Shown: positions 40,895 to 49,668, counted from the first letter of the stretch. The stretch: DNA of 64,000 bases from Acutalibacter sp. 1XD8-36 (GCF_009917525.1 NZ_QZDU01000004.1:124001-188000); one strand, 5' to 3'. Notes: a model not told the origin generated them from the sequence alone. Translations and numbers: made by a program.

Positions 40895-41450
40895 TGAGCG
40901 GATAGTCCTTGCCTCCCAGTCCCCCAGCCGCAGAATGCTTTTGGAGCAGGCGGGGGTGGACATAGAGGTCATAGTCTCCGGCGCTGACGAGTCGGTCCCA
41001 AAGGAGTACACCCCCCGGGAGACGGTGGAGTGCTTAGCACAGCGCAAGGCGGAGGCAGTGGAGAGGCTCTGCCCCGGGAGGGCCATAATAGCCGCCGACT
41101 CTGTTGTGAGCATAGACGGCATGATAATCGGAAAGCCAGGGGACGATGTAGCCGCAAGACAGACCCTCCGGCGGCTCTCCGGCCGCACCCATAAGCTCTA
41201 TACCGGGGTATGCCTCAGCGTGCGGGGGAAGCGGCAGGTCTTCCACCAGGTCACGTCTGTGACCTTCTATGAGCTCACAGACGAGGAGATAGCCGAGTAT
41301 GTCTCAATGGGCGAGTCCACCGGGCGGGCCGGGGGCTACGGCATAGAGGGGATAGGGGTAATGCTGGTGAAGGAGATAGCCGGGGACTACCCCAATATCG
41401 TCGGCCTCCCGGTAGCCGAGACCCTGCGCCGACTGAGGGATATGCTGTAA
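40878..41450 (+). CDS. maf: Maf family nucleotide pyrophosphatase
   Basis: The 190-residue protein has the Maf motifs ASQSPSRRMLLEQAG (12-26), ADESVP, CLAQRKAEAV, AADSVVSIDG, IGKPGDDVAARQTLRRLSG and GRAGGYGIEGIG. Maf hydrolyses dTTP/UTP or modified nucleotides and is linked to septation in Bacillus. The ATG at 40878 lies within the galE 3' end; TTG 40884 is possible. Confidence 0.93.
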   Translation: MALRISERIVLASQSPSRRMLLEQAGVDIEVIVSGADESVPKEYTPRETVECLAQRKAEAVERLCPGRAIIAADSVVSIDGMIIGKPGDDVAARQTLRRLSGRTHKLYTGVCLSVRGKRQVFHQVTSVTFYELTDEEIAEYVSMGESTGRAGGYGIEGIGVMLVKEIAGDYPNIVGLPVAETLRRLRDML

Positions 41451-41498
41451 AACTGTAAAACTGACGGAACTGCCGCCAGCCATATGCGAACCAAAAGC

Positions 41499-41528
41499 CC
41501 ACCCCCTGCGTAGGATAGCAGGGGGTGG
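41499..41528 (+). promoter_or_regulatory. Hairpin covering the yunB ribosome binding site
   Basis: CCACCCCCTGC (41499-41509) pairs perfectly with GCAGGGGGTGG (41518-41528) across an 8-nt loop. The 3' arm holds the only Shine-Dalgarno-like sequence for the ATG at 41536. There is no T-run, so it is not an ordinary terminator for maf. Confidence 0.5.
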
Positions 41529-41535
41529 TATTGGT

Positions 41536-42168
41536 ATGCGGTACATAAAGAGAAGGTTCCCGCGAAGGTACCGGCGGGCGGGGGGAAGGCGCCGCTGGGT
41601 GCTCTTAATAGGGGCGGCGGCTGTAATTATAGGCCTGCTCTGCGAACGGGCCATATCAGGGGTTTCACCGGAGCTCATACAGGAGGCGGCAAGGGGCTAT
41701 GTGCTGGAGTGCGTCTCGAAGGCCGTGGACGCGGAGCTGGAGGCGGACCCGGCCCCCTTTGTCAGGGTGGAGCGGGAGAGCGGTGGGCAGGTCTCCATGC
41801 TCAGCGCGGACCAGGAGCGGCTGAACAGCCTGCGGGCGGGGGTGCTGGAGCGGCTGTCCCGCTCACTGAAGGGGAGGGCCACGGTCTTCGTTCCGGTGGG
41901 CAGCCTTACAGGCGTGGGGCTCTTTAACGGCAGGGGCTTCCCTGTGCCCATAAAGCTGCAGCTTGAGGGCTCGGCCGTGGTGGAGTTCTCCACGGAGTTC
42001 ACCGGCGCGGGGCTGAACCAGACCTGCCACAGGCTGGTGATGACCGTGCAGGCCAGGGTCTGCTCGCCCTCCAGGCGCTTTGAGACCTCGGTTGAGGCCG
42101 AGGCTTCAACAGTGCTTGCGGAGACCATGGTGGTAGGCCAGGTGCCAAAGCTCAATATCCAGCCGTAA
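41536..42168 (+). CDS. yunB: Sporulation protein YunB
   Basis: The 210-residue protein has an arginine-rich N-terminus, one membrane segment (about 21-38) and an extracytoplasmic domain. LIQEAARGYVLECVSKAV, VFVPVGSLTGVGLFNGRGFPVPIKL and SVVEFSTEF-like VEFSTEFTGAGLNQTCHRL match YunB, which in Bacillus is made in the mother cell under sigma-E and is needed for normal spore formation. The ribosome binding site lies in a hairpin. Confidence 0.9.
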   Translation: MRYIKRRFPRRYRRAGGRRRWVLLIGAAAVIIGLLCERAISGVSPELIQEAARGYVLECVSKAVDAELEADPAPFVRVERESGGQVSMLSADQERLNSLRAGVLERLSRSLKGRATVFVPVGSLTGVGLFNGRGFPVPIKLQLEGSAVVEFSTEFTGAGLNQTCHRLVMTVQARVCSPSRRFETSVEAEASTVLAETMVVGQVPKLNIQP

Positions 42169-42173
42169 AATAA

Positions 42174-42204
42174 AAAAGGCCGGGGCAGAGCGCCCCGGTC
42201 TTTT
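42174..42204. terminator. Bidirectional terminator
   Basis: AAAAGGCCGGGGC (42174-42186) pairs with GCCCCGGTCTTTT (42192-42204). It separates yunB from the convergent lipoprotein gene. Confidence 0.9.
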
Positions 42205-42205
42205 G

Positions 42206-42604
42206 CTATCTGGTGGGCTGGTGCAGAAGATTTTTCAAGTCCTCCGGGGTCATTTTGGAGCGGTAGAGCTGCTCCTCGTCCAGGTAGTGGAAGTCCACAT
42301 AGTCCCCGTTTATGTCCACGACCGCCGTCTGTCCCCGGGTGCCGTCCCTGGTTATGGTGACAGTCAGGTCGGGATAATAGGCAAACAGTGAAATATCCTT
42401 GTCAAGGGGCTGGGCGTCCTCGGTGAGGGAGGCGAAGCCCTCAATGCGCTGCCTGCTCTTTTCGGTGCTGGCGTTCAGGTGTAGGAGCTTTGTGTGCAGG
42501 CCGTAGCCCTGGGAGACGTCCAGCTGCAGTGAGTCGGGCACGGCGCAGCCGGAGAGGGCCAAGAGCATAATAAAGGCGCAGAAGGCGCATAGAGTCCGTT
42601 TCAA
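42206..42604 (-). CDS. Small lipoprotein
   Basis: From a TTG start at 42604 (AAAGGAGG 7 nt upstream) the 132-residue product has a lipoprotein signal ending LSGC and a short acidic domain. No family recognised. Its promoter is at 42641-42669. Confidence 0.75.
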   Translation of the reverse strand: MKRTLCAFCAFIMLLALSGCAVPDSLQLDVSQGYGLHTKLLHLNASTEKSRQRIEGFASLTEDAQPLDKDISLFAYYPDLTVTITRDGTRGQTAVVDINGDYVDFHYLDEEQLYRSKMTPEDLKNLLHQPTR

Positions 42605-42640
42605 GGCAGGGCCTCCTTTTACATGAAAATTATGTATATT

Positions 42641-42669
42641 ATTCTACAGTATACCGGGAAAAATGTCAA
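42641..42669 (-). promoter_or_regulatory. Promoter of the 42206-42604 lipoprotein gene
   Basis: On the minus strand TTGACA (42664-42669) and TAGAAT (42641-42646) are 17 nt apart. Confidence 0.75.
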
Positions 42670-42702
42670 GGCAGCGCCGTACAATCTTTGTGTGGCGCTG
42701 CC
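42670..42702 (-). terminator. Hairpin between the SprT-like gene and the lipoprotein promoter
   Basis: GGCAGCGCC (42670-42678) pairs perfectly with GGCGCTGCC (42694-42702). On the minus strand it is followed by TTGACATTTTT, so it could end the SprT-like transcript, although the run doubles as a -35. Confidence 0.5.
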
Positions 42703-42704
42703 GT

Positions 42705-42811
42705 TATAGTAAACACACTTGAAAATCGGTACATACCGATTTTCAAGCTGGGCGACCACGTCGCCAGGTTCAAAAGAGGTATTCTACCTCTTTTGAACTG
42801 TGTTAACTATA
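42705..42811. repeat. Dispersed palindromic repeat, long composite copy C
   Basis: This 107-bp copy shares the TATAGTAAACACACTTGAAAA left end and TGTGTTAACTATA right end with the short copies. Between them it has three successive hairpins: TTGAAAATCGGTA with its complement, CTGGGCGAC/GTCGCCAGG, and TTCAAAAGAGGTA with TACCTCTTTTGAA. It starts just after the 42670-42702 hairpin and ends 5 bp before the SprT-like stop codon. Confidence 0.85.
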
Positions 42812-42816
42812 GAGGC

Positions 42817-43305
42817 CTACAGCACCCGCCGCAGTTTGCCCCCGCACCGGCACCTGTACCGCCAGGGGGATTTCACCGCCTTTGACATGCGCATGCGCTC
42901 TATCCGCGCCCCGCAGTTCTGACACTCTAAGATATATTTTACCTCCTCTTGCCTGAGGGGGCCCTCCTGGGCACCGGTGCTGACGGTGCGCTCAATTTTG
43001 AAGCCCAGCTTCTCGCTTACAAGCCCCGCGTAGGCCTTCCAGCGCTTGCCGTGGTCCCGGCACCCGGGGCAGGTGTGCAGCAGCTCGTGCACAAGAGTCT
43101 GCCTTAGCAGGGCCCCGTCCCCCAGCACCCGGTCCGACACCTCTATCCAGTACCGCCCGCCCTGGTAGAAGCAGCAACCCAGTCGCCTTTTGGCCCGGGT
43201 ATTCACCTGCACCTGTGGCAGCAGCCGCCAGGAGACAGGTATGCCCAGGGCCAGGAGCTCCCGGCGCAGCCCCGCCATGAGGCTGTCAAGTTCATCCTTT
43301 GGCAC
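42817..43305 (-). CDS. SprT-like zinc metallopeptidase
   Basis: The 162-residue protein has the HELLH zinc motif (73-77) followed by CPGCRDHGKRWK and a C-terminal zinc ribbon with Cys128, Cys131, Cys152 and Cys154. This is the SprT/Spartan-like arrangement. The bacterial role is not well established; DNA-protein crosslink proteolysis is known for the eukaryotic relative. GTG 43305 is preceded by GGGGG at 8 nt. Promoter at 43334-43362. Confidence 0.85.
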   Translation of the reverse strand: MPKDELDSLMAGLRRELLALGIPVSWRLLPQVQVNTRAKRRLGCCFYQGGRYWIEVSDRVLGDGALLRQTLVHELLHTCPGCRDHGKRWKAYAGLVSEKLGFKIERTVSTGAQEGPLRQEEVKYILECQNCGARIERMRMSKAVKSPWRYRCRCGGKLRRVL

Positions 43306-43333
43306 TTAATACACCCCCAAAAATTATAACCCC

Positions 43334-43362
43334 ATTATACCAGGGGCGGGGGAGCTTGGCAA
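43334..43362 (-). promoter_or_regulatory. Promoter of the SprT-like gene
   Basis: On the minus strand TTGCCA (43357-43362) and TATAAT (43334-43339) are separated by 17 nt. Confidence 0.7.
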
Positions 43363-43365
43363 GTG

Positions 43366-44046
43366 TCAGCCCTTTTTCGGCTGTTTCTTTATTATCAGCT
43401 GTCTGCCGTCGGTGCGGGCGGTCATGATGAATACGTCGGACAGATCCGCGCCCTGGAACTTTAGCTGTTCCCGGAGCCAGTGGGGGTCTTTGCCGCAGAG
43501 CTTCAGGGAGTGCTCCGAGATATGACCGTCACTGACCACCACCACTTCAAGGGCCTCAGAGGGGGCCTTGACCCCGGCCTGCTTGGGGGTGAGGGAGTCC
43601 GCCGAGGCCTTTTTCAGCACGCTCAGCTTGCCGTTTGTCTCAACTATGGCGTAGGCCACGTCCTCAAGGGCAAAGGCCCCCGCAAGGCGCAGCTCCTCGA
43701 AAAGGTCCTCGGTGCTCATGCGCAGGCGGCGCATTTGGTCCTGGAGGACCCGGCCGTTCTCTATCACCACCATTGGGCTTCCGCAGACGGCCTGCCTGAA
43801 TTTGCCGCTTTTGAGCATAAATAAAGACACCACTATCTCACAGACTACCAGCACCAGCATAGGTATAAGGCCGTTCCAAAGGGGGTCGTCGTGCTGCTGG
43901 ATGGGCATGACGGCAAGCTCGGATATGAGCAGCGTCACCACCAGCTCCGAGGTCTGCAGCTGGCTTATCTGCCGCTTTCCCATTAGCCGCACGCCTATGA
44001 GTATGGCTATATACATAATGACGGTGCGCAGGAGAGATATCAGCAT
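43366..44046 (-). CDS. DUF421 (YetF-like) membrane protein
   Basis: The 226-residue protein has three membrane segments in the first 75 residues and a cytoplasmic DUF421 domain (RLMGKRQISQLQTSELVVTLL, AVCGSPMVVIENGRVLQDQMRRLRMS, ALEDVAYAIVETNGKLSVLKK). YetF-type proteins are common in spore formers; some are implicated in spore germination or membrane protein function, and mechanism is unclear. It is divergent from the gerABC operon. Confidence 0.88.
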   Translation of the reverse strand: MLISLLRTVIMYIAILIGVRLMGKRQISQLQTSELVVTLLISELAVMPIQQHDDPLWNGLIPMLVLVVCEIVVSLFMLKSGKFRQAVCGSPMVVIENGRVLQDQMRRLRMSTEDLFEELRLAGAFALEDVAYAIVETNGKLSVLKKASADSLTPKQAGVKAPSEALEVVVVSDGHISEHSLKLCGKDPHWLREQLKFQGADLSDVFIMTARTDGRQLIIKKQPKKG

Positions 44047-44116
44047 AGTTTTCCTCTTTCCCGAAAGAATCTTTATATCAACACCGGTATTATCCCTCGC
44101 TCCCCCGGGTTTATCC

Positions 44117-44146
44117 GTATAATTACAGGGGGATTTGCTAAAACTA
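44117..44146 (+). promoter_or_regulatory. Weak candidate sigma-G promoter for gerABC
   Basis: GTATA at 44117-44121 fits the forespore -35 pattern, and 18 nt later AAAACTA (44140-44146) fits only the last bases of the -10 pattern. Germinant receptor operons are forespore-expressed in Bacillus. Tentative. Confidence 0.3.
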
Positions 44147-44175
44147 TCCGTGATTTGAACCTGGGAGGCGGGGAA

Positions 44176-45630
44176 ATGGAGAAGGTATCGGCGGCCCTTT
44201 CGGAGAATAAGGAGTATCTACAAAGCGAGTTCAAAAACTCCATGGATTTCATGATGCGCGAGTTGGACCTGTCCGGCACCGGCGCGGCGCTTTTCGCTCT
44301 TGATGGGCTGGTGAGCAAGCAGATTATCACACTGAGCATATTAAACCCCCTTATGGAGGCAGGGGAGCTCCCCGGAAGGGGAGCGGAACAGCTCCGGCAT
44401 ATTGAGCGGGCGGTGCTGGGAGCAGTTGAACAGAAGCACGAGAGTAAAATGGACCAGATACTCCTGCTCTTGATGAGCGGCTTTGCGGTGCTTATAATAG
44501 ACGGCTGCAGTGAGGCCCTGGTATTCGGCGTGCAGGGCTTCGAGAGCCGGGGGCCCGACGAGCCCCAGAACGAGGTCATGCAGCGGGGGGCAAAGGACGG
44601 CTTTAACGAGAGCTACCAGAACAATATGGCGATGATACGCCGCAGGATGAAGACCAGCTCGCTGAAGTTTGAAAAGGCCGAGGTGGGCGGGCAGAGCCAC
44701 ACGCCCCTGGCCCTATGCTACCTTGAGGGGACGGTGAGCCCGGAGATACTGGAGCAGGTCCGTGAGCGCCTTAAGGCCTACGACCTGAATACGGCCCTTG
44801 GGGCAGGATACCTCACAAGCTTTTTAGAGCGTGGAGGGGTGTTCAGCGGCGTGGGCATGACCGAGCGCCCGGACGTGGTCTGCGGCAAGCTGGAGGAGGG
44901 GCGCATAGTCATTCTGGTGGAGGGCACCCCCAGCGCCATAATAGTGCCCTTCCTGTTTGTGGAGAACTTCCAGACCCTGGACGACTACCTTACAAGGCCC
45001 TTTTACGGCACCTTTATACGCTGGCTGAAATACGCGGCCTTCTTTCTTAGCACCTTCCTGCCGGGGCTGTATGTGGCAATAGCCACCCACCACCCGGAAA
45101 TGCTCCCCGAGGCCCTGCTTTTGAAGATATCCGAGTCGGAGTCCCAGACGCCGTTCCCGGTGATGGCGGAGACGCTGATACTGTACTTCCTCTATGAGGT
45201 GCTAAGGGAGGCGGGCCTGAGGGCGCCGAAATCCCTGTCGGCTACGGTGAGCATAGTGGGGGGCCTTGTGATAGGGGACACGGCGGTGTCCGCCGGGCTT
45301 GTGAGCGCCCCCTCCCTTATGGTGGTGGCCCTCACAGCCATAGCAGGATACGCCGTGCCCAGGCTCTATGAGCCGTTGGCGCTGCTGAGGCTGGCCTTTC
45401 TGCTGGCGGGGAATTTTTTTGGGGTATGGGGCGTGATGATAGGCCTTGTGCTGCTCTTAATGGACCTGTGCGGCACAGACAGCTTCGGCGTGCCCCTTAT
45501 GTCACCTGTGGCCCCGTATAACGGGCGGCTGGCATTTAGGGATGTGTTCGTCCGGGCGGGCTGGCGGCGGCTGGCTAAAGGCAGCGCCAATGTGCAGGAT
45601 ATGCCCGGCAGCAGAGAGATAGGCGAATAG
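44176..45630 (+). CDS. gerA: Spore germinant receptor subunit A (GerA family)
   Basis: From ATG 44176 (GGGAGG upstream) the 484-residue protein has a soluble N-terminal domain (about 1-280) and about five C-terminal membrane segments. GVQGFESRGPDEPQNEVMQRGAKDGFNE is the conserved family stretch, split here across residues near 116-143, and FLPGLYVAIATHHPEMLP is a second. GerA subunits form a nutrient-gated channel in the spore inner membrane. First gene of gerA-gerB-gerC. Confidence 0.95.
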   Translation: MEKVSAALSENKEYLQSEFKNSMDFMMRELDLSGTGAALFALDGLVSKQIITLSILNPLMEAGELPGRGAEQLRHIERAVLGAVEQKHESKMDQILLLLMSGFAVLIIDGCSEALVFGVQGFESRGPDEPQNEVMQRGAKDGFNESYQNNMAMIRRRMKTSSLKFEKAEVGGQSHTPLALCYLEGTVSPEILEQVRERLKAYDLNTALGAGYLTSFLERGGVFSGVGMTERPDVVCGKLEEGRIVILVEGTPSAIIVPFLFVENFQTLDDYLTRPFYGTFIRWLKYAAFFLSTFLPGLYVAIATHHPEMLPEALLLKISESESQTPFPVMAETLILYFLYEVLREAGLRAPKSLSATVSIVGGLVIGDTAVSAGLVSAPSLMVVALTAIAGYAVPRLYEPLALLRLAFLLAGNFFGVWGVMIGLVLLLMDLCGTDSFGVPLMSPVAPYNGRLAFRDVFVRAGWRRLAKGSANVQDMPGSREIGE

Positions 45631-45642
45631 GGGGGAATATAG

Positions 45643-46716
45643 ATGGTTCGCACAAGGATAAGCTCGGCCCAGTTTTTTATGGCGATGTTTGTGTCCCATA
45701 TACTTGTAACTATAGCCCTGAATGCCCAGTATACTGGGGGCGAGAGCATTCTGGACAATATCATATCCTGCCTTTTGGCCATGGCCCTGGGGGCGCTTAT
45801 AGCCCTCCCTGTCTGGCTGTGCATGGGCAGGGGCGGCAGTGTGCCGGAGCTGGCGGTAGGCTCCATGGGGAAGCTGGGGTATATCGTGCCCATAGGGTAC
45901 TGGCTATACTTCCTTCTGGCAGGGGGCTCCTCCCTTGCGCTGTTTCAGATATTCCTTATGGACACGGTAAACCCCGGCTTCTCGGCGGGGCTTGTGACGG
46001 CGGCCATAACCGGCGTGGCGCTCTACGGCGCCCTGCGGGGGATAGAGACCGTGGCCCGCTGCGCCTCCTGTGTGCTGATAGTGCTGCTGCTGGGCTGCGG
46101 GCTGGTGTTCGGCATTGTGGCGGTGCGCTTTGACCCGGGGAACCTTGAACCCCTGTTCCAGTACGGATACTCCCAGACAGCCAGGGGCACGGCCCTGTTC
46201 CTGGCAAGGACCTCCCTGTTTGCGGACATGGGGGTGCTGCTGCCCCAGGTGGCGGGGAAAAAGGGGCGGGGATTTATGGGCTGGATGATAGGGACGGCGG
46301 CGTTTGTGTCCCTCACAATCCTGCTGATATCCGGGTGCCTGGGTCGCTACGCCTACGCCCAGAACTTCCCGGTCTATGTGCTGGCCTCCCTTACGGAGGT
46401 GCGCTCCCTCCAGCGGCTGGACGCGGTATTTACAGGGGTGTGGATGATGTGCCTTATTATCAAGCTGGCTGTGGACATGTACGCCTGCCGGGTGTGCGTC
46501 TTCTCCATAACAGGGGAGCGGGAGAAAAAATGGCCCGTATGGGTGACGGCAGTATTATTGCTGTTGTTGGCCCTGCTCGCCGTGGGTAATTCCGGGGTGC
46601 AGGCCCTTCTGCTGGACCCCTGGGCGCTGTGCCTGTGCACGGTGATAACAGGGGCGGGCCTGCCACTTCTCACATGGGCGGCGGCGTTAGTTCGGGGAAA
46701 GGGGGCGGGAAAATGA
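45643..46716 (+). CDS. gerB: Spore germinant receptor subunit B (GerB family permease)
   Basis: The 357-residue protein has about ten membrane segments and belongs to the APC-superfamily endospore germination permeases. ISSAQFFMAMFVSH and the LPQVAGKKGRGF loop are in the expected places. GerB subunits bind the germinant amino acid. It starts 12 nt after gerA and overlaps gerC by 4 nt. Confidence 0.92.
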   Translation: MVRTRISSAQFFMAMFVSHILVTIALNAQYTGGESILDNIISCLLAMALGALIALPVWLCMGRGGSVPELAVGSMGKLGYIVPIGYWLYFLLAGGSSLALFQIFLMDTVNPGFSAGLVTAAITGVALYGALRGIETVARCASCVLIVLLLGCGLVFGIVAVRFDPGNLEPLFQYGYSQTARGTALFLARTSLFADMGVLLPQVAGKKGRGFMGWMIGTAAFVSLTILLISGCLGRYAYAQNFPVYVLASLTEVRSLQRLDAVFTGVWMMCLIIKLAVDMYACRVCVFSITGEREKKWPVWVTAVLLLLLALLAVGNSGVQALLLDPWALCLCTVITGAGLPLLTWAAALVRGKGAGK

Positions 46717-47804
46717 AAAAGCTGGGAGCGGCTCTGCTGGCTGTTATAATGTGTATAACTCTCTCAGGCTGCAATTACCCCGAGCTCTATGAGCGGGTGC
46801 TCATACACGGTATCGGCGTGGACTGGACCGGCAGCGGCTACAGGGTGACCGTGCGCTCCTCGGCCTCTGCAGAGGACGAGGGGGAGGAGCTCTTTACCTG
46901 TGAGGGGGAGACCGTGCTCCAGGCCCTTTCCGACTTGTCCCTCACCACAGGGCGGGAGCCCTTCTATTCCCATAACTACCTGGTGGTCTTCGGCATGGAC
47001 TGCGCCCTGAATGGCCTTGACGACTGCCTGGACTTCTTCGTGCGGTACTATAACACCCGGCCCGCCGTGAAGATGTTCCTCTCTGTCACCACCGCCGGGG
47101 AGGTGCTGTCCGCTGAGAACGACGGCAAGCTTATGAAGATGTCCCAGCTCCAGGCCCTGGGCAGGGGCGGGAGGTATAACGGCCAGGCGGCTGAGGTGGA
47201 GATACTGGACTTTGTGAACGCGGTGAAGGGGGAGGGTGCCTCCCCGGTGCTCCCGGCCCTGCGTGCCACAGAGGAGGGCGTGGAGGTCTTCGCCACAGGC
47301 TATTTCAGCGGCTATAAGCTGATGGGGCTGATGGACCCCGGCGGCACCAGGGGATGGCTTGCGGCTATGGACAGGCTGGAGATGGGGGAGCTTACGGTGG
47401 GCGGCCCGGAGGAGGGCAGGGTGACCCTCAGCCTTAGGAATGTTTCCGGCAGCATAGAGCCGGACATAGCCGGCGGGCCCTCCTTTAAAATAGAGCTGGA
47501 GGTTGACGCGGACATCAGCTCTGCCGACCGGGTGCAGATGGAGCGGCCCGACGCCTACGAAAGGATAGAGGACGCCGCCCGGCAGCTTCTGGAGGGGGAG
47601 GTGCACAGCGCCATAGAGCAGGCGGTGATGGAGGACGGCTGCGATATCTTCGGCTTTGGCAGGCTCCTGTACCGTAAGGAGCCGGACTTCTGGCGGGAGC
47701 AAAAGGAAAGCTGGCCGGACCTGATGAAAGAGTGCCGGTATCAGGTGTCGGCCAGCGTAAAGGTCAGGCGGCTTGAGCAGGAGAACAGGAACGGAATAGA
47801 CTGA
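46713..47804 (+). CDS. gerC: Spore germinant receptor subunit C (Ger(x)C lipoprotein)
   Basis: From ATG 46713 (overlapping the gerB stop as ATGA) the 363-residue lipoprotein has a signal ending LSGC, then NYPELYERVLIHGIGVDW, typical of Ger(x)C, and the C-terminal VEVDADISS-like and FGFGRLLYRKEPDFWREQKESW segments. It completes the receptor at the spore inner membrane. No terminator is visible before the convergent asnB end. Confidence 0.94.
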   Translation: MKKLGAALLAVIMCITLSGCNYPELYERVLIHGIGVDWTGSGYRVTVRSSASAEDEGEELFTCEGETVLQALSDLSLTTGREPFYSHNYLVVFGMDCALNGLDDCLDFFVRYYNTRPAVKMFLSVTTAGEVLSAENDGKLMKMSQLQALGRGGRYNGQAAEVEILDFVNAVKGEGASPVLPALRATEEGVEVFATGYFSGYKLMGLMDPGGTRGWLAAMDRLEMGELTVGGPEEGRVTLSLRNVSGSIEPDIAGGPSFKIELEVDADISSADRVQMERPDAYERIEDAARQLLEGEVHSAIEQAVMEDGCDIFGFGRLLYRKEPDFWREQKESWPDLMKECRYQVSASVKVRRLEQENRNGID

Positions 47805-47814
47805 TTAAAATATA

Positions 47815-49668
47815 TTAAATATTTATATAGATATTATAGTGCAGAAGCCAGTAGTTTATCTGGATAAGGTACGCCAGCATTTGGGGCCCCGCCATAAGTT
47901 GCCCGAACCAGGGCTTGCCATAGTCGAAGCTCTGGTCCAACAGGGACTTGGCGGCCTCCTCGGAGAGTATCTTATGGATGGGCTGCAGGCTGTCCCTGAG
48001 AATATAGGCGAGCCTCTGCTTCATTATCTGCTCATAACCGGGGTTATGGGTCTTGGGGTAGGGGCTCTTTTTGCGCTGTAAAATTTCATCGGGCAGCAGG
48101 CCCTTTGCCGCGTCCCTCAAAAGCCCCTTGGGCACGCCGCCGGGACATTTAAAGTCCCAGGGCACGTTAAAGACATATTGAGCTATCCGGTGGTCGCAGT
48201 AGGGCACGCGCACCTCAAGGCCGCTCCACATGCTGCAGCGGTCCTTGCGGTCCAGGAGGGTGGACATGAACCACTTCATATTAAGGTAGGATATCTGCCT
48301 CATGCGCTGCTGCTGGGGGGTCTCCCCCTTCAGCACCGGCACCTCGGCTATGGTCTCTGAAAGCCTGCTGCCCACATACTCCTCCATATGGAGCTCCCCG
48401 CTTATCTCCGGCTTCAAAAGGGAGCGGCGGGTGTCAAGGTTATTGCTCCAGGGGAAGTGGGAGCCGTCGAACATCTCCTGGCGGTGGAACCAGGGGTAGC
48501 CGCCGAATATCTCGTCCGCGCACTCCCCGCAGAGGGCCACCACGTGATTTTTCTTTACCTGCCTGCAGAAGTACAGCAGGGAGCCGTCTATATCTGACAT
48601 GCCCGGCAGGTCCTTGGCTATTACCCCCTCAAAGAGGGAGTCGGCAAGCTGGTCGTTATTGCACAGAAGGGTGCTGTGCTCCGTGCCCAGCACCTCGCTC
48701 ACCCGCTGGGCCCAGGCCTGGTCCCGGTCCGGCTGGAAGGAGGAGGGGGTGAAGAACTCCTCGTTGCCCTCAAACTCAAAGGAGTAGGTGGAGAGGCCCC
48801 TGCCCTGCTCCTTCAGGCAGTTTGAGGCTATGGCAGTAACCACGCTGGAATCAAGGCCGCCGGACAGGAACGTGCAAAGGGGCACGTCGGAGATTAATTG
48901 GCGCTTTACAGTGTCTACCAGCAGCTCCCGCACGGTCTTCACAGTGTCCTCATAGGTCTGAGTATGGGGAGCGGCGGTAAGGCTGTAATATTTGTGGTCC
49001 TTGAAGCCCTCCCTATCGTATATGGCAAAGTGCCCGGGGCGAAGCTCGCTTATGCCATCGAACACCCCGTGCCCGGGGGTGCGGGCGGGGCCGAGGCCGA
49101 ATATCTCACAAAGCCCCTCTCTGCCTATCACCGGGTTGACCCCGGGGAACTCAAAGAGCCCCTTTATCTCCGAGGAGAAGGCCAGCCGGGAGTTTTTGAA
49201 GGTGTAAAACAGGGGCTTCACCCCGAAGCGGTCCCGGCAGAGGAAGGTGCGCTCCTTAATGCCGTCGTCTATGGCGAAGGCGAAAATGCCGTTGAGCTTC
49301 TCGGGGCACTCCTCTCCGTAGCAGAGGTAGGCGTTTAAAACCACCTCCGTGTCGCAGTCGGTATAGAAGGTATAGCCGCGGCTCTCCAAATCGGAGCGCA
49401 GCTCCCCGGCGTTATACAGCTCGCCGTTATAGGCTATTGTGCACTCCTTCCCCTCTTTAATGGCGGTCATGGGCTGCTGGCCGTTCTGTGGGTCTATGAC
49501 CGCAAGGCGCATATGGGCCAGGGCGCAGTGGGACGAGACATGGGCCCCCTGATCGTCGGGGCCCCTATGGGAGAGCCGCCGGGCCATGCGCCGGGCCAGG
49601 GCCATCCAGAGATATTTTTCATCAAGCAAGCTGTCGTCGTAGTCGGAAAATCCTGCAAATCCGCACAT
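47815..49668 (-). CDS. asnB: Asparagine synthetase (glutamine-hydrolysing)
   Basis: I start at ATG 49668 so that Cys2 (MCGFAGF) is the N-terminal glutaminase nucleophile; an upstream in-frame ATG at 49710 would bury it. The 617-residue protein has RLSHRGPDDQG, AYNGELYN, DRFGVKPLFY, and the synthetase P-loop LSGGLDSS with ALCGECADEIFGGYPWF. It makes asparagine from aspartate, glutamine and ATP. The C-terminus ends in an AT-rich stretch (NYWLLHYNIYINI), possibly an extension. Palindromic repeat D lies in its promoter region. Confidence 0.95.
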   Translation of the reverse strand: MCGFAGFSDYDDSLLDEKYLWMALARRMARRLSHRGPDDQGAHVSSHCALAHMRLAVIDPQNGQQPMTAIKEGKECTIAYNGELYNAGELRSDLESRGYTFYTDCDTEVVLNAYLCYGEECPEKLNGIFAFAIDDGIKERTFLCRDRFGVKPLFYTFKNSRLAFSSEIKGLFEFPGVNPVIGREGLCEIFGLGPARTPGHGVFDGISELRPGHFAIYDREGFKDHKYYSLTAAPHTQTYEDTVKTVRELLVDTVKRQLISDVPLCTFLSGGLDSSVVTAIASNCLKEQGRGLSTYSFEFEGNEEFFTPSSFQPDRDQAWAQRVSEVLGTEHSTLLCNNDQLADSLFEGVIAKDLPGMSDIDGSLLYFCRQVKKNHVVALCGECADEIFGGYPWFHRQEMFDGSHFPWSNNLDTRRSLLKPEISGELHMEEYVGSRLSETIAEVPVLKGETPQQQRMRQISYLNMKWFMSTLLDRKDRCSMWSGLEVRVPYCDHRIAQYVFNVPWDFKCPGGVPKGLLRDAAKGLLPDEILQRKKSPYPKTHNPGYEQIMKQRLAYILRDSLQPIHKILSEEAAKSLLDQSFDYGKPWFGQLMAGPQMLAYLIQINYWLLHYNIYINI

